Origin: Symbiodinium natans
Lineage: Eukaryota > Sar > Dinophyceae > Suessiales > Symbiodiniaceae
Direction of reading: 5' to 3'
DNA: 62,500 nt
Assembly: GCA_905221605.1 (NCBI GenBank)
Contig: CAJNDS010002222.1
Span: 121,783-184,282, forward strand
A program made the position numbers and the translations under genes. The stretch's first letter is position 1. Each line of letters opens with the position of its first letter. Under the pieces are notes generated by a model. The model was given only the letters and a program-made list of their open reading frames with translations. It searched no databases and had not been told where the DNA came from. Shown here piece after piece: positions 20,501 to 32,500 of the stretch.

Positions 20501-23500
20501 AACCCCTAAACCCCTAAACCCCTAAACCCCTAAACCCCTAAACCCCTAAACCCCTACACCCCTAAACCCCTAAACCCCTAAACCCCTAAACCCCTAAACC
20601 CCTAAACCCCTAAACCCCTAAACCCCTAAACCCCTAAACCCCTAAACCCCTAAACCCCTAAACCCCTAAACCCCTAAACCCCTAAACCCCAAACCCCAAA
20701 CCTCAAACCCCAAACCCCAAACCCTAACCCCCAAACCTTAACCCAAAACCCCAAAACCCCAAAACCCCAAACCCCCAAACCCTAAACCCCAAACCCCTAA
20801 ACCCAAAACCTCTAAACCCTAAACCCTAAACCTCAAACCCCAAACCCCAAACCCCAAACCCTAAACCCCTAAACCCCAGACCCTAAACCCCAAACCCCAA
20901 ACCCAAAACCTCTAAACCCTAAACCCCAAACCCTAAACCCCTGGACCCTAAACCCTAAATCCTAAACCCTAAACCCTAAACCCTAAACCCTATAAACCCT
21001 AAGCCCTAAACCCTACAAGCTGGGAGGCATCCCTCGCGTGGCTGGCCACGCTGACGGAGAAAGGGTTGCGACCCACAGGACCCCTTGGAATCTTCGAGCT
21101 TGCCTTGGGGTTTATGGTTTAGGGTTTTGGGCTTTTGGGGTTTAAGGTTCAGGGCCTATGAGGGCCCACAGGGTCTAGGATTCAAGGGCTGGGGCCTGGA
21201 GGTTGGGAGATTTTCAAGATCTGCTATATGGTCCATTCTTCTTCTGTGGATCCCTGCGCTTTATCTCATTTCTGTTTTGCTTTCACCAGGAGGCGCAACG
21301 AAAAAATAGGAGCTGCTGCCATCGGTGCAAGACACTGCCCGCAAGGGGTGGCTGTTCTGTGTGAGATCGCATTTCATGACCCCTTTCAGCACGGGCACCT
21401 CCTACGTACTCGACCTCCAAACTTAAAATCCGCAAACTTAAACGCTAACCCCAAAACCGTATATATTTCTGGACCCGTAAACCCCTAACCCTGAACCCTA
21501 AACCCTAAACCCTAAATTTAAGAGCCTCCGGCTCAAGCCGCCGACCCCGCAGGAGAACAAGTTTAAGGTTTGGGGTTTGGTGATTTTGTTCCTGTTGGGG
21601 GGTTGGGGGGGGGGGGTGGGGGGGTGGGGGGGGGGGGTGGGGGGGGGGGTTGGGGGGGGTGGGGGGGGGGGGGTGGGGTGGGGGGGGGGGGTGGGGGGGG
21701 GGGGGGCTTGGGTTGAGAGGGGTTTTTTCAAAAGATCCCTGTGGCCCTGGGGGGGTGTGGGTGGCGTGTTCCTCCACGGAAAAGCTGGCGGGGTACCCCC
21801 CCCTACCCCCCCCCCCCCCGCTTTGGGAGGGTAAGGAGGGAAAGAGGGAGGTTTTTCACCTCCTTTTCCCATCCAACACGCCGCCAGGGTCGGCGGACCC
21901 TAAACCCTAAACCCTAAACCTAAACCCTAAAACCTAAACCTAACCCTAAAACCCTAAACCCAAATAAACCTAAAAAAACCCTAACCCCCCCCCCCCCCTC
22001 TAGAAAGGCACCACCTGGACCGTCTTGATCGGGGCCTTGGCGAGGGGCACGCCTGGAGGGCGGGAGTCTGGCACGTGACCAGGAGGGACGGGTTTTTTTA
22101 AGGTTTGGGTTTAGGTTTTTTAGGGTTTAGGGTTTAGGGGTTTATAGGTTTAGGGCTTAGGCTTTAGGGTGTGTGCTTCGAGCGAGGGGGGGGGGGGGGG
22201 GGGGGGTGAGGAGGGTTGATATCAGGTCTGTGTGTTGTGTCAAGACTTGCATCAGGGGTTTAGAGGGGGATCTTAGGCAAAGACCCACATTCCTGAGAGT
22301 GGTAATCTCGGCCTTGGCCGTATAAAAGCCCGTAATCCGAGAAAGGTGCGGAAGAGCGGAAGTCTTTAGCACGCCACTCGTCTTGGCCGTCTTTAAATTA
22401 TGGCCGCTTTTTGGGGTACCCGAAATATGAGGGGCTGCCTTGTAGTAGAAACTCCATCAGGGACCATCACTTAGAGAAGTGGCCATGATCTTAGTCCACG
22501 AAAGTATGGCGCTGCATGATAGTTCCTGCCACCCCGACCCTGAACACTACGCACTGCCCAGTCCTAGGTTCAGGGATACAGGGTCTGGTTAGGGTGTAGG
22601 GTTGAGAGTTTAGGGTTTAGGGTTTAGGGTGGGCGATTGGGGGGGATTGGGGGTTCGGCGATTGAATGGGTAGCTTGTCCTTGTGGAGAGGGTTGTCCTA
22701 CCCCATACCATGACATTCGGACCTTTTTGTCTAAGGTTTCAGGCCTCTCAGCTTCGAGTTGTGGCTAAGGCTGTTGGCAGTCCTAAACCCTATAACCCCT
22801 ATAAAACTATAAACCCTATGACCCCTATGAGCCCCAGAAGCCCTATAAACCCTATAAACCCTACAAGCCCTAAAAACCCTATCGAGCCCATAAATCCGCT
22901 GAACCCTCTAAACCCTATCGAGCCTGTAAATCCGATGAACCCTCTAAACCCTACCGAGCCTATAAATCCGATGAACCCTATAATCGAGCCCATAAATCCC
23001 ATGAACCCTATAATCGAGCCGATAAATCCGCTGAGCCCCTGGCTGCCTCAGACGCGGTCAGCCTTTGCAGGAGACCTCTCTTCCCTCAACGCGACTCTGG
23101 AAGCCTGCCGCAGCTTGCCCTGCAAAAAGGGCATCGTAAACCTTAAGCCCTTAAGCCCTAAACCCTAAAACCCTAAACCCTAAACCCTAAGCCCTAAACT
23201 ACGTCACTTGGGTTCGGAAATTCGGAAACCCCCAAATCCGAGACGGAGAGACAGGCTATGGAGCTGCCTGGGACACAGCACTGCGTCTTCTGGAGTCAAG
23301 CAAGGGGAAGACGCTGGGCAGCTGTCAGTGGAGCAGGTTTCGGAGTTGGGGAAGCTGCGAGGGTGTTGGAGACTGTTGGAGGGTTTTCGGGATTCCTTTC
23401 TTTGTACTTCATTACTGGTAACACTGCCGTGGGCATCGAAGTATAGCACCCCGCCCTTTTAAAAAGGTTGAGGCCTCGTAGGTTTCGGGGGTTTCGAAGG

Positions 23501-26500
23501 GGTTTTGCCGGGGACTTTGGGCCGTTTAGGGCTTGGGCACTTGTGTGGCAAGTGGTTCGATGTGGTACTGGCAACAACAAGGCGGGTTTATGAGAGTTTA
23601 GAGTTTAGGGTTGCTACGCATGATCCGTGTGTTCGTAGTGACAAGTCGTGGTTCCTTCAACAGTACTTGGAGGTTCATGGTACTTGTTAACCAATTACGA
23701 CTGTACTTACAACTGTACTTATAACCATATTAGGGCACTTAAGGGGCTTATAAGTGGGTTACAAGTACAGTTGAGTAGTGCACTTCGTGGGGTACCCTTC
23801 GCGGCCGCGATTGTCAAGCCACCCGAGCACGCTGTTGTTCAGCTTCTCCCACCTTCCCACCCCGGCTGCAGCACTGCGGCTCCAGCTGGGAGTTTACGAA
23901 AATAGCGGGTCCCCGAATATAGGCCCCCAAATACTATCCTCTTATAAGGACCCCAAAGGTACCCCGAATACGCGCCTCAAGGGAGCTCGTCAGGCTTCAG
24001 AGTTTAGGGTTTAGGGTTTAGGGTTTAGGGTTTAGGGTTTAGGGTTTAGGGCATCGAATTAAAAAGGGCATCGCCGAAGCTGTCCAGGTCCCGTGCCCGG
24101 CCAGACCGCATCGTGGGCCTGGCTTTGGCAAAGCTTTTGCCTTCTTTCCTTAGGATGTTGGGTAGGGTTTAGGGTTTAGGGTTTAGGGTTTAGGGTTTAG
24201 GGTTTAGGGTTTAGGGTTTAGGGTTTAGGGTTTAGGGTTTAGGGTTTAGGGTTTAGGGTTTAGGGCTAAGTGGTTTAGGGTTTAGGGTTCAGGGTTTTTT
24301 ATTTGGGAGTTTCCAAACTTCAAACAATAGTGGGCTCCTATGGACCCTAATTAGTTGTTGTACCAGAAAGAGGGGCGAGAACCTGGATCAAGAAGAACAG
24401 GAAGTCCGCAATTTATTACATCAAGCCCAGCAGTACCTTGGCCTACTCTGGGGTACATGCGGTACTGACCAAATCCACCCAAAAGAGGTGTTCTCCTGGG
24501 TTTCTGGGTACCGGTTTAGGGGTTTAGGGTTTCGGGTTTAGGGTTTAGGGTTTAGGTTTTAGGGTACACACACACAGCCGAAGCCATAAACCCGAGATCT
24601 CCCAGAGCGGCAAGCAAACCCGAGTGAGGCTCGAGGCCCTTGCAGGCCTGAATTCCCCCCAAAACCCGGAAACCCCAGCCAAGACGGCTTGACAAAAAGA
24701 GAGGAGGTCCCTAAACCCTAAACCTAAACCCTAAACCCAAAACCCTAAACCCTAAACCCTAAACCCTCCTCCGAAGGCATCACCTACAGCACGCTGGTCC
24801 ACGCCTGCGCTGAGGGCCGGCAGTGGGAACGCGCGCTGCAGGCCTCGCAAGGAAAACTTCCAGCTCAGGGCGTTTTAGGGTTTGGGGTTTAGGGTTTAGG
24901 GTTTAGGATTTAGGGTTTAGGTTTTTGGGGTTTTGGGTGTAGAGGGCTTTGCAGCCCTTGTGGGGCTGCGTGGCTGCTTGGGATTGGGTCCTTTTGGGTT
25001 TCTTGGGTGCTGTTGGGCCCCCTCGACTTGGAGACCTTGGATCTACAGCTCTGGTGTGTGAAGGGCTGCTTTGGGGATCTTCCTTTTTCGGAGGACATTG
25101 CGTCGGAGGGCGCAGTGTAAGGCTTGGGGTTTAGGGTTTAGGGTTTAGGGTTTAGGGTTTAGGGTTTAGGGTTTAGGGTTTAGGGTTTAGGGTTTAGGGT
25201 TTAGGGTTTAGGGTTTAGGGTTTAGGGTTTAGGGTTTAGGCCTCATGGGGCGCCTTCACTTCTGACTGGCCTTTGGTTTGGGAGTGCCTGCGGGTTGGGA
25301 CCCGCAAGGCATTTCCTCTGTGCCTTGAAGCTCCTGATATGAGCGCCAAGAGCCCTCAGAACCCCAGTCCCTCAACCCCAAAGCCTCAGAACCCAAAACC
25401 CCAAACATTTAGGGTTGAGGTTTTAGGGTTGGAGGTTTAGGGTTGAGGGTTGAGGGACCCTAAACTAATATATTCGTCCTTATTGAGGGTCATATAGGGA
25501 CTACTATTGTTGTTTTATTCTGTTGGGGCTCTTAAGCAAACAGTAGTAGAGGGTTTGGAGTTTCATCCTTCAGAGGGCCACTTTGCAGGTGTTCCAGCAC
25601 CTCCTGGCGACCGTGCAGCCCGACACGACCGCTTTCAGCGCGGCCATCGGCGCGTGCGCCAAGGCGAGTGGCTCTGAATGTCCTGGCACTGGCTTTACCT
25701 ATAGAGGTTAGTAGTAACTATCCCGTCATTAGTAGGTATAAGCCACAAAACTGAACTTATAGAGCTTGTACGGGCTCAAGAAAGAGCTTTAGAGGGTTTT
25801 GTGGGGTCTGAATATCCTCTGGCCTGCGCAAAGCTGTCAGGGCAGGGTTGTATGGTACGAGTCAGGGACTTTATAGAATCCTAGGTCCTAGGTCTATCAA
25901 CTTTGTGGGGGTTTTAGGGTTTAGGGTTTAGGGTTTAGGGTTTACGGTTTAGGGTTGAGGGGGGGAAGCATTATGGGGGCTTCGTATTGTGGCGCTTGTC
26001 AAGCTTCACATGGCTGAACGCTGCTTTCTGCTCCCCTTTGGGCTGCGTTGTGTCCTTTTTGGGGGGCACGACTCTACCCCGTGAAACTTGAGCCCTAGGT
26101 CGATCCCTGAACTTAACCTCTGAACTCCAGAAACCCTAAAACCCTGAACCCCAAATTCGTTGCCGTGGCCCTTCTGGGGTTTGGGGCTCAGAGGGTTTAT
26201 GAAAACAAGGGTTTCGGGTTGTTCTGGAGGAGTTTCTGTTTAAACTTGAGAATCATGTCAAGCTACATGGGTGTGTGGGCTTAGGGTTTAGGGTTGAGGG
26301 AGTTCTGAGGGCACACGCCAGGAGGGGATGATCTGAGTTGTGGGACCCTTTTGTTTGGGCTGGAGTGTTTAGTACAAGAAGATCCCTCATACTTGTCATC
26401 AACTTTCCTGCCAGGTTCCCCCAGTGGTACCTAAACACCCTAAACCCTAAACCCTAAACCCCAAACCCCAAACCCCAAACCCCAAACCCTGAACCCTAAA

Positions 26501-29500
26501 CCCTAAACCCTAAACCCTAAACCCTAAACCCTAAACCCTAAACCCTAAACCCCAAACCCCAAACCCTAAACCCTAAACCCTAAACCCTAAACCTTTTCCT
26601 TGCTGGTTCGGCTTCCTCAGCCCGTCGAATACAAAACAAGGCTCCCTCTGCACGGCAGCTTGGAAACCAGCCCCTCTAAACCCAAACCCTGAACCTTAAA
26701 CCCTAAACAATTGAAAACCCGAAACCCTAAACCCCAAACTTTAAACCCTCGAGTTGCTGGAATTTGTGCCAGGGGTTGCGATTTGCCAGACAAGCAGTGA
26801 TGCCCCGAGCACCTCCTCCGCCTGAAAGCCAAGAAAAACATCCGTCACAGCAAGCTCAGAGGCAAGATCCTCAAGCCAGGGAGTGGGCAGCGCGTCACGC
26901 TGTGCTTGGACGGCAATCGGTCGTACCAGAAAGTGAGCCAGGAGCTGGGCTTGACATTCCTGCAGGAGGACCATGTCTCTCGCAAGGAGTACCACCGCAA
27001 AAACGGGCAGGGCAAACCCGAATCGGGAACCTTGAGCATTGACGCGAAATGGAAGTCCTGGGGCCCCGAATCCGTGGCTTCGAGTGCTCACTTTTGCCTG
27101 GCTCTCAACTTCAAAGCCAAAACAAAACCCAAAGCTTTGAACCTTAAACTTTAAACCCTAAACCGACCCTAAACCCTGATCCGGAAGGCTTGAGATTTCG
27201 GGGTTTGTAGGCCTTGGGGCTCACGTGTTCATGGGGGGGTGGCGAGGATGCGCAGCAGTACCCCGTACTCCCTCCATCCCGTACGTATGGCTAGAAAACA
27301 AGGTTGGGGAACCGTAAACCCTAAACCCCAAACCCCAAACCCTAAACCCTAAACCCTAAACCTTAAACCCTAAACCCTAAACCCAAAACCCTAAACCCTA
27401 GACCCTAAACCCTAAACCCTGACCCCCAAACCCTAAACCCTCGACCCTGCCCAAACCCAAAACCGAAACCCTAAACCGGACCCCTGTACAAACCCGCTGT
27501 GGTGGCAGGCTACGGCCTGGCTCCACGCGCTGTCCTTTCTGGAGGCGCTGGGGCTTGCAGGTTCTGGAGCTTCGGAAGTTAGGGTTTGGGGTTTAGGGCT
27601 AGGGTTTAGGGTTTAGGGTTAGGGTTAGGGTTTAGGGTTTAGGGTTTAGGGTTTAGGGTTTAGGGTTTAGGGTTTAGGGTTTAGGGTTTAGGGTTTAGGG
27701 TTTAGGGTTTCATGCTTCGGCTGGAGCCAGCAGACGAGGCTCTGCCCCGGGAGCACTTGCTGCCGAACGCCGTGTGCTACGGCAACGCCATCAGCGCCTG
27801 CGAGGACGCCCGCTTTTCGGGTCTCAGGGTGCACCCTGGGGTTCGGAGACTATAGGGTTTAGGGATTAGGGTTTAGGGTTTAGGGTTTCGGTAGGAGCCT
27901 GTTAAGGGAGACCTTTCGAGGTGCAACCCTTAAGGGTACGAGTCTTAATCCCCTGACTAGTGGGTCGATTTCTTCAGGGTTTTTTCTGGGTCTCTAGCTA
28001 GCTGAAGGAGCGCTGGCCAAATATCTTGGGCAACCAGGGTTCACGGTTTGTGTAGTTTGGTTTCCTCTGCTGGCATCTGCATTTAAGTTTGTAAGGAGTC
28101 CTATCTGAACAAGAAACAGGGCTCTCTCCTCAGAATCCTGAACCCTGTCTTTTGCCACGTTACTTACCCTTCACACTTCTCCATGTTGTATGGTCTCCCT
28201 AAACCCTAAACCTAAACCTTAAACCCTAAACCCTAAACCCTAAACCGGCCTATTGGGATGCCCGAAGAAAAGTTCTCCAAACAACCCAAACTCAACCCCC
28301 AAAGCCGGCAAAAAATCAGAAAACAGCGAATGCACACTAAACCCTAAATCCTAAAGCCTAAACCCTAAACCTTAAACCCCCAAAAGCCTTCAAGACCGTA
28401 AGAGAGAGACTCAGAAGGCCCGATCAGCTCGGTAACTTGCTCTTGGTGCGGGTAGCCAACCCCAAAAAGGGCACCCTTGTGACAAGTATGGTTGCTGGGC
28501 TACCATGGTTAAGATGATGAGGCGCTTCCTTAAATCTTCAGCCCCACAAGGCTCCCCTGAACCCTAAACCTAAATCCTCAACCCTAAACCCTAAACCCTA
28601 AACCCTAAGCTACACAAGGCTCCCCTAAACCCTAGAAGCCCGAAACCCCACGAGGGCGCGTCGCAGTGGGCCTGGGCCGTGCATCTTTTGGAGCAGCTGA
28701 GGGCGCAGCGGCTGCCCGGCGGAGGGTTTGGGGTTTAGGGTTTGGGGTTTGGGGTTTAGGGTTTAGGGTTTGGGGTTTGGGGTTTGGGGTTTAGGGTTTG
28801 GTGTTTAGGGTTTAGGGTGTAGGGTTTAGGGTTCAGGGTTCAGGGTTTGGGCTTAGGGTTTCGGGTTTGGGGTTCGGGGTTCAGGCTTTCTGCTTTGAGG
28901 TTCGCAAGCCCCTCAACCCCCATTGAGGGTGGCAGCACATGTAGCCTCCAAGGCATGAACTTATCATTTCCCGATCTTCGGTTTTGAACTCACAAACGCT
29001 AAGCCCTAAGCCCTCAACCTCAGAAGCCCTGAACCCTGAACCCTAGCAAACCCCAAACCCCGCACCCCGAACCCCAAACCCTAAACCCTAGCCCTAAACC
29101 CTAAACCCCAAACCCTAAACCCCATTACCCTAAACCCCAAACCCTGAACTCCGCCGAGTCTTCGGGCCAATGGCTTGTGCCTCACCTCGACAGCCAGTGC
29201 CCTGGGCTTCGCCGCAGAGTGGGAGCGCGCAGCTGGGCCCACTGGGGTTTAGGGTTTAGGGTTTAGGGTTTAGGGTTTCGGGTTTAGGGTTTCGGGCTTA
29301 GGGTTTAGGGTTTAGGGTTTAGGGTTTACGGACTGGGGCTCAGGGTTTTCGAGTTTGGGGGCTTTGGGTTTAGGGATTAGGGTTTCGGGTTCGAGTTTGG
29401 AGTTTAGGGTTTAGGCGTTTTAGCGTGTTGAGCCTGCAGGCTTTCCTGCAAACCAAACATTGAACCCGATAAACTTATGGCTTCTTTACCCAAACAAGAG

Positions 29501-29560
29501 CAGCTCCGGAGCTTTCCAAACCCCAAGCAGCCTTAAACCCTAAACCCTCAACCCTCAACC

Positions 29561-29599
<39 letters not shown>

Positions 29600-32500
29600 A
29601 CCCTAAACCCTAAACCCTAAACCCTAAGCCGCCCTAAACCCTAAACACATCTGGAACTAAGGCCTTGCTCCTGATCCAGGAACTGTCGGATGAAGGTGGC
29701 TGAGCGAGGGTTCAGGGTTTAGGGTCTTAGGGTTTAGGGTTTAGGGTCTGAGGGTCTGAGGGTTTCGGGTTTTGAGGAGTTTAGGGGTTAGAGGCTTTGG
29801 GGCGGAAAGAACGAAACTGCAGACTGAGATTCCGTTTTGGAGGTCTAGTCGTAAAGGGCGTTGTAGCTACAAGGTCAACCATGCAAGTATGTTTGAAGCT
29901 GGAAAGGATTTCCGGGTGCACGGGGAGGCTATGCGTAGACGTAGCCCCCCCCCCCCGGCCCACCTGGACGCCCAAGACCCGAGAATGTTGATAACCACTC
30001 CGCTCCCTCTTCTGCATGTTAGCAGGCCTCAATGAACCTGAATATCATCCAGTCCCCACAGGTGCGTAAGTGCGTATGAATGTATGTACGCATGTATGTA
30101 CGTACCTATGTATGTATGCGTACATGTATGCATTGTGCATTGTACCGAAGAGTTGTTACTGCATGTAGTGTGTAAACGCACAGCCTCTTTCTATATGCAT
30201 GACTACACAATACTGCACACGTACTTTGTCCTCGTAAACAAATGTCAGCAGACATGTCAGCACGAAGCCGCGAAACAACCAGTCAGAGGATGTATGGATG
30301 CTGCGGCTCTGGACGTCGCGGGGCGTGTCTGCGCGCAGCAGATGCACCTGGGGCTTGAGAGCAAGGGCTTATCGGTTTAAGGCGTTAGGTGGATTTAGGA
30401 GCGGCTTAGGGCTTCTGGAAATCGTTCAGGCTCATAGTGTTGAGCCTGTCAGTTTGACAGGGTCTTGGCCACAGAACTATATATATGCTTATATGTATAT
30501 TTATATATGTATATATGAAATGTAACTAAACGTGTATGTACATTTTTTGGTTGCGAGTGGAGAAACCCTAAACACTTACTTACTATGTAACGGCCCTCAG
30601 AGACAAGTCTCAGACGAAGCCCTAAACCCTAAACTCTAAACCCTAAACCCTAAACTCTAAACCCTAAACCCTAACCCCTAAACCCTAACCCTAAACCCTA
30701 AACCCTAAACCCTAAACCCTAAACCCTAAACCCTAAACCCTAAACCCTACAAGAGATAAGCCCGAGACGAAGTTGCACCGAGGCTCTGGCGGCGCGCCCT
30801 CGAGCTGGGAGTCTTTCTCCTCGAGCCGCGAATTGGCCTCCCGACGCTTTTTTTGTCCGGGTCTGGGGTTGCGGATTGAGGGTCTTTTGCAGGGAATTTA
30901 GGGTCTTTAGGGTTTTAGAATTTTCAGGGTTTTGGGGTTCAGGGATTTTGACGGATTTTAGGGGTTTCAGGGTTTAGTATGGTTTACTGATTGCTCGGAG
31001 AACCCTAAACCCAGATCTCTTGAGTGGAACTATGTGAGCCTGATAATGGTTGGGAGGATTCAGGCATCAGACGATGAAGGGCCAGGGGGTTCATAGAGTC
31101 ATAGAGGGCTCAAGGTTTTTTGGGTTGGTTTTGAGTGATGATGCATTTTGGGGGGATCAGACACGTTTCAGAGGCCTTTGGTCATCTCGCTTGATCGTCC
31201 CTAAACCCGAAACCCTGAACCCTGAACCCTAAACCCTAAACCCTGAAGCCATTAAGTATGCAGCACAAGTTCAGGATGTCGATGACGAGATCAGCTGCGC
31301 TTGCAAAGGCTAAAACTCCAACTCTCTAAGCCTTAAGCCCCTTCAACTCTTATCCGGCTGAAAAGCAAAGCCCTCAGCCTAAAAACATATTTACACACAT
31401 ATATATATATATATTATGTATATATAGATATATACATGTGTGTGAAATTCACACTCTATTCTCTTCTATCCTAGCGTATCCTACTTTCATTTTGCAAGAT
31501 CATATTATACTAGGTCCAAGTTCAATTCAACTGTGCCTCGCCCCCCCCCCCCCCCCCCCCCCCCCCCCAGCCCTATAAATCTAAGAAATAGGCCCTTTTG
31601 GGGTGGTTTTCCCTGATCATGGATTCCTTTTTGTGTAGTTTAAGGTACAGTACCAACAAGGGCCCATACTTCGGGGTAACTCCCAAATGGAAAGGTCTTG
31701 CACAGGGTAGTCTTCAGAGGAGTTGTAGGTGGTAGCCCTAAACCCTAAACCCTAAACCCTAAACCCTAAACCCTAAACCCTCAGCCCTAAACCCTAAACC
31801 CTAAACCCTAAACCCTAAACCCTAAACCCTAAACCCTAAACCCTAAACCCTAAACCCTAAACCCTAAACCTTGGGAGATAGGTATGAGATCAACCACCAC
31901 GCCAGCCGAGGGCAAGAGTTGCACCGACCCAAAGCGCGCAAAAGGCGAATCCCAGGTGGGCAAGGGTTTAGGGTTTAGGGTTTTGGGTTTAGGGTTTAGG
32001 GTTTAGGGTTTAGGGTTTAGGGGCAGGCATGGGCTCTTTTCGAATCTGGGTTTTGGAGGGCTAGACTTAAATACTTTTTGTTGGTTCTGGGTTCCTATTA
32101 TAGCTACTTATTCCTAAAAAGTGTATTATACTTTTTTCCAGGGTCTACTCCAGAGTAGGGGAGAAAAACAGAGGTTGGGAACGGTTGCTTGTGTTGGGCA
32201 CTTGGCTGGGTGAAGCCACACGGTTCCCAGACAGGCTACCTGTAGTGGGGTTCAGGGGTTCAGGGGTTTAGGGTTGCAGGTTGAGGGTTTAGGTTTAGGG
32301 TTTAGGGGGCTCGCCTCGAATTCACACACAACACTGTTGCGAAGGAGCACTTTATTTGAAGCTTTGAGATGTGAGATCACGTACGGTCATTTCTGTTGAC
32401 CTCTAGTACTACTCTTTGCATAAGAAAGCCCCAAAGAGTATCATATTCTTCCTGATAAGGTTGGAATATGGATTCTTAAATCTCGGGGGTTCTTAAGGAA

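Noticed and set aside
21498-21910. Pro-rich and Gly-rich ORFs
   Set aside because: Poly-G tract read on either strand.
22683-23168. 161-codon ORF rich in NPMNPIEP
   Set aside because: Most of it is a degenerate telomere-derived tandem repeat; only the part after 23070 is coding, as a PPR exon.
26741-27091. 116-codon minus ORF
   Set aside because: Shadow of the transposase-like + frame, which has recognisable motif order.
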